Below are positions 51,600 to 58,769 of a DNA stretch of 64,000 nt, one piece after another. Below the pieces are notes generated by a model that saw only the letters and a program-made list of their open reading frames with translations, was not told where the DNA came from and did no database searches. Position numbers and translations under genes: made by a program. Position 1 is the first letter of the stretch. Each line of letters starts with the position of its first letter. Origin of the DNA: JAJCZZ01 sp964569085 (GTDB lineage Bacteria > Gemmatimonadota > Gemmatimonadetes > Longimicrobiales > Gaopeijiaceae); the NCBI GenBank assembly GCA_964569085.1, contig CAZMTA010000007.1, positions 62,001-126,000 of the forward strand, written 5' to 3'.

Positions 51600-53180
51600 T
51601 CAACGCTCCCCTGCCCCCGCCGGCTCGAAGAGGGCGGCGTCCCGGGTGTGGCGGGCGGCCCGCCACGCCGGATCGGCCCGGAGGGCCTCGTAGAGCGCCG
51701 GATCCCTGCGCGGCTCCACCAGGACCCAGCGGGGCGCGAAGGGGCGGATCACGGCGGAGGGGTCCGAGGCCAGCGGACCCGGGCCGGTGAGGCCCGCCAC
51801 GGGGCGCCACGCCGCCGGATCGTGGGCCTGGAGGAAGACCGGGTCCATGCCGCCCAGGTAGTGGTTCACCCGGTTCCAGGCGAGGAGGGGGCCGAAGCTG
51901 TCCCAGTGGGCGTGGAAGACCAGCTCCCCGGGCTCGCTCCGCTCCGCGAGCCACGCGGCGGCCTCCCGGAGCCGGTCGTCGGGGACGGCGTTCAAGCGGA
52001 CGTTGGCCGCGTGCCATCCGCCCATCCAGGGGAGGGCGGCCACCGTCACCGCCGCGACGCCCCAGGCGGCGGGGCGGCGGACCCAGCGGGGGAGCGCCGC
52101 GGGCGCCAGGAGGGCGACGCCGGCGGTGCTGAAGACGATCCCTTCGGTGAGGGCGCGGTTCGCCACGCCAAGGGACAGGCCCAGGAACGCCAGGCCGAGG
52201 AGGGCGCAGAGCGTCCCCAGCACCCGGCGTTGCGGCGGGAGCGCGGCCCAGGCCTCGGCGCGGCGGGCCCGGGCGATGCCGTACCCCACGACCACGGGGA
52301 CCCAGGCCAGCAGGAAAAGCCAGGCCACGGGAAGGACGGCCTCCAGGGGGAGCGGAGCCAGGTCTCCCCCCAGCTGCGCGAGCTCGGCCTCCTTGGCCAC
52401 CAGCACGTCCAGGAGCTGGACCCGGACCAGCCGGAGCGTGGCCAGGGGGGCCGGTCGGAGGAGCAGGCCGGCGAGGATCCCGCCCCCGACCGCGAGCGCG
52501 GCCGGGCCGAGGTCGGGAAGCAGCTCCTTCCGGCCCTCGGGCTCCAGGAGCCGGGCCGCCGCCCAGCTTCCCGCGACCGCGATGGCCACCCAGAAGAGGG
52601 ACGCGTGGAGCCACGCCAGGGCCCAGGCGGCGGTCGCGGCCCACCGCCAGCGCCGGGTGGCCAGGGCGGCGGCCAGCCCCAGGACGACGGCCAGGGAGAG
52701 CACGTGCGGCCGGGTCATGAGGAGCCGGTAGAGCACGTTCGGCACCGCCAGGAGGACGAAGAGGGTCCAGGGGAGCGCCGTGGCCCCGCGGCTCCGGAGC
52801 ACCGCCCAGAAGGTGACCAGCAGGACGGCCGTGCCCGCGAAGCCCGCGGCGGCGATGCCGGAGGTCACGCCCAGGAGGGAGAAGGGGACCAGGAGGAGGT
52901 GGTAGCCCCACCAGAGGTCGCCGCCCCAGTCCCCGATGACGGACCAGGAGGCCCACGGGAGGGAGGTGTCCAGGACCGAGCCCGTCCGGTACTCGGCGGC
53001 GTGGGCCAGGTGGTAGAACGAGTCGAGGTCGGCCACGATCCCGCTCAGGGAGCGCTGGCCCAGCCACGCCGCCAGGAGGCACCCGCCCACCCCCAGGGCC
53101 CATCCGACCGGACCGCGCGTCAGGCGGGCGCGGAGGGACGGCGCGGGGGAGGGGACGTCGGAGGAGGGGGGTGGGGTCAC
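51600..53180 (-). CDS. Polytopic membrane protein, possibly GT-C-like glycosyltransferase
   Basis: The 526-residue product has about ten transmembrane helices (residues 20-380) and a soluble C-terminal tail. An early luminal loop holds an acidic, aromatic motif, SGIVADLDSFYHLAHAAEY, followed by WASWSVIGDWGGDLWWGYH, reminiscent of the catalytic loop of GT-C membrane transferases, but I do not recognise a specific family. GTG 53180 is preferred to an upstream ATG at 53402 because the extra 74 residues are low-complexity and overlap the divergent gene at 53327. It lies 55 bp upstream of the patatin gene, same strand. Confidence 0.72.
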   Translation of the reverse strand: MTPPPSSDVPSPAPSLRARLTRGPVGWALGVGGCLLAAWLGQRSLSGIVADLDSFYHLAHAAEYRTGSVLDTSLPWASWSVIGDWGGDLWWGYHLLLVPFSLLGVTSGIAAAGFAGTAVLLVTFWAVLRSRGATALPWTLFVLLAVPNVLYRLLMTRPHVLSLAVVLGLAAALATRRWRWAATAAWALAWLHASLFWVAIAVAGSWAAARLLEPEGRKELLPDLGPAALAVGGGILAGLLLRPAPLATLRLVRVQLLDVLVAKEAELAQLGGDLAPLPLEAVLPVAWLFLLAWVPVVVGYGIARARRAEAWAALPPQRRVLGTLCALLGLAFLGLSLGVANRALTEGIVFSTAGVALLAPAALPRWVRRPAAWGVAAVTVAALPWMGGWHAANVRLNAVPDDRLREAAAWLAERSEPGELVFHAHWDSFGPLLAWNRVNHYLGGMDPVFLQAHDPAAWRPVAGLTGPGPLASDPSAVIRPFAPRWVLVEPRRDPALYEALRADPAWRAARHTRDAALFEPAGAGER

Positions 53181-53326
53181 GTCGGCGCGGTGGGTGGGGG
53201 CGGGGGAGGCGACAACATACCCGGGCGCGCAGGCGGCTTCCAGCCGGGCCGGCCGGGCGCGCCGGGGCGTCGAGGGCTCGGGGGCGGACCAGCCAACGGA
53301 GCGTCGGGGTGGCGTGTCGAGGGAGG

Positions 53327-55639
53327 ATGGCGCACCCTCCCCGCCATCGCGTCTCCCTCGAACCACCGCCCCTCCGTCGGACCCGCTCCTTGTCCCTGGC
53401 ACGTCTGAATTACGTCCTCGTCCTCTCCGCCCTCCTCTCCACCCTCTCCGGACCGGCCGTCGTCGCCGCCCAGGAGTCCCCGCCCGCCGAGGCTCCGCCG
53501 CGGGGGAGCCTCTCGGACCCGGAGGCCTACCCGCGCCCCGTGGGCCGGGCGACCCGGGTGGACGAGGCCCCCCGCCTGGACGGTCGGCTCGACGAGGCCC
53601 TCTGGCGCCGGGCCGAGCCCCTGGCCGACTTCGTCCAGTCCCAGCCCGATCCCGGGGCCCTGGCCACCGAGCGCACGGAGGTGCGGGTGGTCTACGACGA
53701 CGACGCCCTCTACATCGGGGCCATGCTCTGGCAGTCCGAGCCCGGGGTGTACGTCATCCAGAGCCTGGAGCGGGACTTCCCGTCCCTCTCCACCCGGGAC
53801 GCCGACATCTTCGGCGTCACGCTGGACACCTTCCTGGACCGGCGGGGCTCCTTCATCTGGCTGGTGAACCCGTACGGGGCGGTGCGCGACGGCCAGACCT
53901 TCAACGACAGCCGCAACACCGACTTCGGCTTCGACATCCCCGCCGAGGTCCGCACCGCCCACCTGGAGGACGGGTGGAGCGTGGAGATGCGCATCCCCTG
54001 GAGCGGGATCCGGTACGAGGCGGAGGGAGGCGAGCAGGCCTTCGGCATCAACGTCCTGCGCCGGGTGCGGCGGAAGAACGAGGACTCCTACTGGGCGCCC
54101 CTCCAGCGCCGCGACCCGGTGCACCGCATGTCCAAGGCGGGCACCCTCCGGGGGCTGGTGGACCTCCCCGACCGGAGCGCGCTGAGCGCCAAGCCCTACC
54201 TCCTGGGCGACGACCAGTCGGGGCGGGGGCTCGAGGCGGCCGACGGCGCCGGCTTCGGCTGGGACGCCGGGCTGGACCTGAAGTACGGGCTCACCCCGGG
54301 GCTCACGCTGGACGCCACCGTGAACACCGACTTCAGCCAGGTGGAGGTGGACCAGGAGCGGGTGAACCTGACCCGCTTCCCCCTCTTCTTTCCGGAGCAG
54401 CGGGACTTCTTCGTGGAGAACTCCGGGGCGTTCACCTTCGGGGACCAGACCGAGCGCAACTACCGGCAGGGGGCCTCGCTGCGGGACTTCACCCTCTTCC
54501 ACTCCCGGCGGATCGGTCTGGCCGGAGGGCGTCCCGTGCCCATCCTGGCCGGCGGGCGGGTGAGCGGGACGGTGGGGCCGTGGGAGGTGGGGGTGCTGGA
54601 CATGCGCACCGACGCCGTGGACGGGCTGGCCGGCGAGAACTTCGCCGTGCTCCGCCTCAAGCGTAAGGTGGGCGAGGGGGCGGACGTGGGGGCCATGTTC
54701 ATCGACCGCTCGGTCATGGGCTCCGACGCCGGGGAGAACCGGAGCTGGGGAGTGGACGGCAACTGGGTCCTGGGCGGGCTGATCCTCAGCGGGTACCTGG
54801 CCGGGACCGACACCCCGGGCGCCGACGGCGACCAGACCGCGACCCGGCTCGGCGCGGCCTTCCGGGACCGCCGCTGGAACGTCTCCGCGCTCTGGCGCCG
54901 CATCGGGGACGACTTCGACCCCGGCGTGGGCTTCGTGCGCCGCACCGACGTGGAGCACCTCTACGCCACCGTGGGGACCCACCACCAGCCCGGCGTCTCC
55001 TTCCTCACGGAGGTGGCGCCCTACGTGGAGGTCCACCACTACACGGACCTGGGGGACACGCTGGTGAGCCGCGAGGTGGCGGGCGGGCTCCAGGTGGACC
55101 TGTCGTCGGGCGCCGTCCTCCAGGCTTCGGCCGCGCGCCGGTTCGAGCGGGTGGAGGAGGCGTTCGCGGTCAGCGGGGGCACGGTGCCCCGCGGGGCGTA
55201 CGACTTCGACGAGGGGCGGGTCTCGGTCCAGTCCTCGGCGGGGCGCCCCTTGTCCGCCTCCCTGGAGATGTCCGGGGGCGGGTACTTCCACGGCGACCGA
55301 CGCTCCGTCGGCGGCGCGTTCCGCTGGCTGGTGAGCCATCGCCTGGCGGTGCAGGGCTCGGCGGACTACAACCGCATCGAGCTCCCCGAGGGGGTGTTCA
55401 ACTCGTCGGTGTACGCCGGCCGGGTGAAGGTCGGCTTCTCCACCCGGGCCTTCGCGGCGCTCAACGTCCAGTACAACGACGCGCTGGACCAGCTCGTCAC
55501 GTACGGGCGCTTCAACGTGATCCACGGGCCGCTGTCGGACCTCTTCCTGGTGCTGACCGAGCGACGGCAGCTCGGCGACGGCGGCGGAGTCCTGGAACGG
55601 GCGCTCACCCTGAAGGCGACGAAGCTCCTGACGTTCTAG
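53327..55639 (+). CDS. DUF5916 outer-membrane protein with CBM9-like domain
   Basis: The 770-residue protein has a signal peptide (ending near AVVAAQ), an N-terminal CBM9-like beta-sandwich (LDGRLDEALWRRAEPLADFV, VVYDDDALYIGAML), and a DUF5916 C-terminal region with many short amphipathic beta strands and the family hallmark FPLFFPEQRDFFVENSGAFTFG (split here between residues about 345-370). It ends in LLTF, a terminal aromatic typical of outer-membrane barrels. DUF5916 proteins are abundant in Gemmatimonadota and Bacteroidota; role unknown. GGGAGG precedes the ATG directly. Confidence 0.9.
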   Translation: MAHPPRHRVSLEPPPLRRTRSLSLARLNYVLVLSALLSTLSGPAVVAAQESPPAEAPPRGSLSDPEAYPRPVGRATRVDEAPRLDGRLDEALWRRAEPLADFVQSQPDPGALATERTEVRVVYDDDALYIGAMLWQSEPGVYVIQSLERDFPSLSTRDADIFGVTLDTFLDRRGSFIWLVNPYGAVRDGQTFNDSRNTDFGFDIPAEVRTAHLEDGWSVEMRIPWSGIRYEAEGGEQAFGINVLRRVRRKNEDSYWAPLQRRDPVHRMSKAGTLRGLVDLPDRSALSAKPYLLGDDQSGRGLEAADGAGFGWDAGLDLKYGLTPGLTLDATVNTDFSQVEVDQERVNLTRFPLFFPEQRDFFVENSGAFTFGDQTERNYRQGASLRDFTLFHSRRIGLAGGRPVPILAGGRVSGTVGPWEVGVLDMRTDAVDGLAGENFAVLRLKRKVGEGADVGAMFIDRSVMGSDAGENRSWGVDGNWVLGGLILSGYLAGTDTPGADGDQTATRLGAAFRDRRWNVSALWRRIGDDFDPGVGFVRRTDVEHLYATVGTHHQPGVSFLTEVAPYVEVHHYTDLGDTLVSREVAGGLQVDLSSGAVLQASAARRFERVEEAFAVSGGTVPRGAYDFDEGRVSVQSSAGRPLSASLEMSGGGYFHGDRRSVGGAFRWLVSHRLAVQGSADYNRIELPEGVFNSSVYAGRVKVGFSTRAFAALNVQYNDALDQLVTYGRFNVIHGPLSDLFLVLTERRQLGDGGGVLERALTLKATKLLTF

Positions 55640-55653
55640 GGTTTCTTCGGGGC

Positions 55654-55805
55654 GGGGACCGGGGCGGCCCCTCCCTCCCGTGCGGACGCTCGCGCCTTCC
55701 GTGGGGGGGCACTCCGCCGCGGTGATACGGCGCTCGCTCTGCGGCGGGAGGCCGACCGGATCCTCCCGCCGACGCCGCTGCGAGGGAGGGGCCGCCCCGG
55801 TCCCC
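55654..55805. repeat. 24-bp perfect inverted repeat enclosing multiple hairpins
   Basis: The arms at 55654-55677 and 55782-55805 are exact reverse complements over 24 bp (outer end GGGGACC / GGTCCCC). The 104-nt interior folds further: CGCCG/CGGCG (55715-55719 with 55728-55732) and a 10-bp stem CGGCGGGAGG/CCTCCCGCCG (55742-55751 with 55762-55771). The whole looks like a cloverleaf with a long closing stem, as a structured RNA, a cruciform site or a small MITE-like element. I see no flanking target duplication. It starts 15 bp after the DUF5916 stop, so a terminator role is also possible. Confidence 0.7.
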
Positions 55806-55807
55806 TT

Positions 55808-55819
55808 CCACCATGGTGG
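55808..55819. repeat. 12-bp perfect palindrome CCACCATGGTGG
   Basis: This palindrome starts 3 bp after the right arm of the large inverted repeat. It may be a dimeric protein-binding site or simply chance in a GC-rich context. Confidence 0.4.
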
Positions 55820-56091
55820 AGGACGTCCGGAGGATCGTGGGCGTCTTCGGACTCGCTTCCTCGCGCTGGTGGGTGGGGGGAGCGCTTCGGGTGGGTGGTG
55901 GGGCGGCCGGGAATGGTGGGGGAAGCGCGGGGGTCGTGCGGGGCTTCCTGGTCGTGGTGGCGTGGGCGGGCGTGGTGGGGACCCACGCCGGGCGCTCCCG
56001 CCCCCGTCCCACCGCCACATGGATCCGCCCCCGCGGGGGTGCAGGATTCGGTGTGGCGGACGACGTGAAGTGCCCGATCTAGGCGGGGCGG

Positions 56092-56211
56092 CGGTAGGGG
56101 AGGGAGTTCACGTCGTCCAGAGCGGTCAACGCGGAAGGGTCGGAGGCCGGGTCCGGTATCGGAGGGAGTTGACGTGCCTGGGGCACGAGAACGCGGAAGA
56201 ATCGGGGTCGG
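56092..56211 (+). repeat. Diverged direct repeat, period 62 bp, upstream of AbiEi-DUF559 gene
   Basis: Two units start at 56092 and 56154. At an offset of 62 bp they share CGGTA, GGAGGGAGTT, ACGT and AACGCGGAAG, with variable bases between. The second unit includes the hairpin GTGCC-TGG-GGCAC (56174-56186). A related motif, TTCACGTC, appears at 56107-56114 and 56230-56237 and inverted at 56062-56069. The arrangement suggests regulatory sites or remnants of a duplicated element in front of the downstream gene. Confidence 0.5.
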
Positions 56212-56272
56212 TGGGGGAACTTCGGTCACTTCACGTCGGCGGGAGGGGGCCAGCGGGGCCTCCCCCGAGGCG

Positions 56273-57172
56273 GTGGCGACGGAGTGGGCCCGGCGCCAAC
56301 ACGGCGTGGTCTCCCGGGCTCAGCTTCTGGGCGCGGGCCTGGCGGGAGGCGCCATCGACGCGCTGGTGCGGAGGAGCCGCCTGCGGCCCGTCCACCGGGG
56401 GGTGTATCTCCTCGGGGCGCTGGCGGGCCCGCTCGAGCCGCCCCGGGCCCCGGAGATGGCCGCCCTCCTGGCCTGCGGCCGAGACGCGGTGGTGAGCCAC
56501 CGGAGCGCGGCGGGCCTGTGGGGCCTCCTCCCGCCACCTCCGGGCCGCGCTCCTGTGGACGTCCTGATCCCTGGGCGGGACCGGAGCCGGCACCGGGGGC
56601 TGCGGGCCCGACGGGTGGTCGACCTCTCCAGGGAGGACGTGACGATCCGGGAGGGGATTCCGGTCACGACGGCTGCCCGGACGCTGGTGGACCTGGCGGG
56701 AACGCTGGCCATGCGCGAGCTGGAGCAGGCATTGGCCCGGGCCGACCGGAAGGGCCTCGCCGGCCGTGCCGACGTGGCCGCCGCTCTGAGCCGTCGCTAC
56801 CGGGCGAAGGGAGCCGCCGCGTTACGGGAGCTGCTGGCATCGGCCGACGCCCCCGCCTTCACGCGCTCCGAGGCGGAGGAGCGCCTCCTGGCCCTCGTCC
56901 GGTCGGGCGGTCTGCCGGCGCCGAGCGCCAACGCCCGCATTGGCGCCATCGAGGTGGATTTCCTCTGGCGGGGAACAGGCGTGGTGGTGGAGGTGGACGG
57001 CTTCGCCCACCACCGGTCCCGCCGATCCTTCGAGGGCGATCGAATCCGGGACGCCCGGCTGGCGGCCATGGGGCTCCGGGTCGTCCGGGTGACGTGGCGC
57101 CAGCTCGTGAAGGAGCCGGCGCGGACGCTGGTCCGGCTGGCCCAGGTCCTCGCAGTGGCGCGGGGGGGCTGA
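56273..57172 (+). CDS. AbiEi-type antitoxin-like domain fused to a DUF559 (Vsr-like) nuclease domain
   Basis: The 299-residue protein has an N-terminal AbiEi-like winged-helix part (ARRQHGVVSRAQLLGAGL, then RLRPVHRGVYLL, followed by AVVSHRSAAGLWGLL) and a C-terminal DUF559 domain of the PD-(D/E)xK/Vsr class: E200/E203, D229 (IEVDF), E240 and D242 (VVVEVDGFAHH) and a final VVRVTWRQL. AbiEi proteins normally repress and neutralise an AbiEii nucleotidyltransferase toxin; no toxin gene is next door, and this orphan fusion is known as a family of unknown function. GTG 56273 fits the usual family length; GTG 56174 would add 33 residues and run through the repeats. Hairpin 57178-57194 follows. Confidence 0.8.
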   Translation: MATEWARRQHGVVSRAQLLGAGLAGGAIDALVRRSRLRPVHRGVYLLGALAGPLEPPRAPEMAALLACGRDAVVSHRSAAGLWGLLPPPPGRAPVDVLIPGRDRSRHRGLRARRVVDLSREDVTIREGIPVTTAARTLVDLAGTLAMRELEQALARADRKGLAGRADVAAALSRRYRAKGAAALRELLASADAPAFTRSEAEERLLALVRSGGLPAPSANARIGAIEVDFLWRGTGVVVEVDGFAHHRSRRSFEGDRIRDARLAAMGLRVVRVTWRQLVKEPARTLVRLAQVLAVARGG

Positions 57173-57177
57173 GACGA

Positions 57178-57194
57178 GCGCCCCGGGGGGGCGC
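57178..57194 (+). terminator. Hairpin after AbiEi-DUF559 gene
   Basis: GCGCCCC-GGG-GGGGCGC forms a perfect 7-bp stem 6 bp after the stop codon, followed by GTTGCTCTC. It has the position and strength of an intrinsic terminator but only a weak T-rich tail. Confidence 0.45.
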
Positions 57195-57238
57195 GTTGCT
57201 CTCGGCCTGGGGAGTCTTCCGCGGTACGTGGACGCGGG

Positions 57239-57257
57239 CGCCCGGCGGCGCCGGGCG
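57239..57257 (-). terminator. Hairpin after the convergent membrane-protein gene
   Basis: CGCCCGGC-GGC-GCCGGGCG is a perfect 8-bp stem with a 3-nt loop, 10 bp past the stop of the reverse-strand gene 57267-58286. There is no T-run. Confidence 0.4.
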
Positions 57258-57266
57258 AGGCGGCTC

Positions 57267-58286
57267 TCAGGCGGCGGTCGTGGTGAGGCGCGCCTCGATG
57301 GCGGCCTGGAGCGCCGCCGAATCCTCCGCGCCCAGCCCGAGCAGGGAGACGCTCTTCCGGATGCCGAACGGACCCTGGACCTCCACGGCGCGCCGCAGCT
57401 CCAGGTGCAGGTCCGGGGGGCCGAGGAGCGTCAGGTCGAGGCCGTCCTCGACGGGCGCGGTGGACCGGGACACGCCGGCCACGTCCTCCCACGCCACCCG
57501 GACGCTCCAGCGCAGGCCGACCCGGAGGCTCAGCCCGCCCTCGTCGGCGGTGGGGGGGTGGTGGCGCGCGGCATGGAAGTCGGCCACGAGCCACGCGGCC
57601 GACCAGGCGCTCAGCGCCGTGGCGATCCAGGCGGCCACCGGCGTCCACGCGTGGAGGAGGAGGTGCAGGATGGCCGTCTCCGCGGCCACGGCCAAGAGGA
57701 GGGCCCCCAGCACGGCGGGGTAGCCGTTCCGGCCGTGCAGTGGGAAGGTCCGCACCCCCTCGGGGGCCGGCCCCGGACGGCGCCACCCCGCGGTGGCGTA
57801 CCAGAGGACGGACGCCTCGGTGGCCGCGGCCGCCGCCACCCGCTCGTTCAGGATCCCGGCCAGCCCCGCCCGCAGCGCCTCGGGGACGGGTTCTCCGGCG
57901 GCGCGGCGCGCCCGGAAGACCCGCGTCACCGTCCGCGCGCGGAGGCCGACGTACACCAGGATCGTGCCTTCCACCGCCACCACCAGGAGCTCCACCAGCC
58001 TGCCGTCGCCCAGCTCCCGGCCCGGCACCAGCCAGCGCGCCAGGAGGAGACCGGCCACGAAGAGCGGAGGGAGGAGGGTGGCGGGCGCCGCCCCCTTCCG
58101 CACCAGGAAGAGCCACGCCAGCGCGGGGAGTCCCAGCGCCAGGTCCACGGTCAGCGCCTGGGAGAGGAGCCCGGGGCGCGCCCAGTATCCGGGCAGGGCA
58201 GGCACGGCCAGGACGGCGGCCACGAGCGCCGCCGCGGTCACGAGGAAGCGCGCTTCGGCGCCGGGGAGGGGGAGTCGAGCCGTCAC
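57267..58286 (-). CDS. Hypothetical integral membrane protein
   Basis: The 339-residue product has about seven transmembrane segments: five in the first 120 residues and two around residues 190-240. The C-terminal 90 residues are soluble and beta-rich (LSLRVGLRWSVRVAWEDVAG, LDLTLLGPPDLHLEL), similar in pattern to bacterial PH-like domains, but I cannot name a family. The start is GTG at 58286. It is convergent with the AbiEi-DUF559 gene; the next upstream gene (58373-58756) is co-directional. Confidence 0.7.
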   Translation of the reverse strand: MTARLPLPGAEARFLVTAAALVAAVLAVPALPGYWARPGLLSQALTVDLALGLPALAWLFLVRKGAAPATLLPPLFVAGLLLARWLVPGRELGDGRLVELLVVAVEGTILVYVGLRARTVTRVFRARRAAGEPVPEALRAGLAGILNERVAAAAATEASVLWYATAGWRRPGPAPEGVRTFPLHGRNGYPAVLGALLLAVAAETAILHLLLHAWTPVAAWIATALSAWSAAWLVADFHAARHHPPTADEGGLSLRVGLRWSVRVAWEDVAGVSRSTAPVEDGLDLTLLGPPDLHLELRRAVEVQGPFGIRKSVSLLGLGAEDSAALQAAIEARLTTTAA

Positions 58287-58372
58287 GGGCCGTCCTTGGT
58301 GGGAGGGTCGTCCCGAAAACTAGCGGCGACCCGGGGGGTCCGGGACCCGCACGGGCCCCGGAGCCGGGCGGC

Positions 58373-58756
58373 TCACCCCAGCGGGGACCTCCCCAGCATG
58401 ACCGTGCCCACGATCACCATCGCCAGGGAGATGGCGGTGGCCACCAGGTAGGGCACGACCGTTCGCTCCTCGGGCTCCCGCTTCCGCATGACCAGGGGCA
58501 CCACGTGGGCGATCACCGTGGCGAAGATCATGACCACCAGGTGCGTGCCCACCGCCGGGTAGAAGCGCCCGGTGAAGAGGAGCGCGACCCCCAGGAAGAG
58601 GGTCAGGTCCATGAGCAGCCGGTACGTGCCGGCCAGGTTGTAGAGCGTGTCGTCGTGGCCGCGCTTCGTGACCAGCGCCCGGCCCCCCCAGAGGAGGACC
58701 GAGACGCCGGCCAGGAGCGCGAGGTAGCGCAGCCCCGAGTGGGCCTGGAAGATCAT
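58373..58756 (-). CDS. Small four-helix membrane protein
   Basis: The 127-residue protein has four hydrophobic helices (about 8-25, 43-62, 68-90, 102-122) and starts MIFQAHSGLRYLALLAGV; the HSGLRY start is seen in small membrane proteins of unknown function in Bacteroidota and Gemmatimonadota. A histidine in each of two helices (AHSG and THLVVMIF) could bind heme or metal, but this is speculative. It starts 13 bp after the stop of the VPS10-like gene and is likely co-transcribed with it. Confidence 0.7.
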   Translation of the reverse strand: MIFQAHSGLRYLALLAGVSVLLWGGRALVTKRGHDDTLYNLAGTYRLLMDLTLFLGVALLFTGRFYPAVGTHLVVMIFATVIAHVVPLVMRKREPEERTVVPYLVATAISLAMVIVGTVMLGRSPLG

Positions 58757-58769
58757 GGTGCCCGCCCCC

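Larger units (their letters stand above)
55640..56272. other. Non-coding structured region, 633 bp
   Basis: No convincing gene lies between the DUF5916 and AbiEi-DUF559 genes. Open frames here (for example forward 55813-56082) have no recognisable protein features and glycine/arginine-rich composition. Instead the stretch holds a 24-bp perfect inverted repeat enclosing smaller hairpins (55654-55805), a 12-bp palindrome (55808-55819), a G-rich run (55860-55985), a 62-bp-period direct repeat (56092-56211) and three copies of TTCACGTC in either orientation. Confidence 0.6.

Noticed and set aside
53181..53402. Longer N-terminus of the polytopic membrane protein starting at 53402
   Set aside because: The added 74 residues are low-complexity and overlap the divergent DUF5916 gene; GTG 53180 directly precedes the first membrane helix.
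55813..56082. Possible 89-residue protein in the structured non-coding region
   Set aside because: No ribosome-binding site, Gly/Val/Arg-rich composition and no recognisable fold; overlaps G-rich non-coding sequence.
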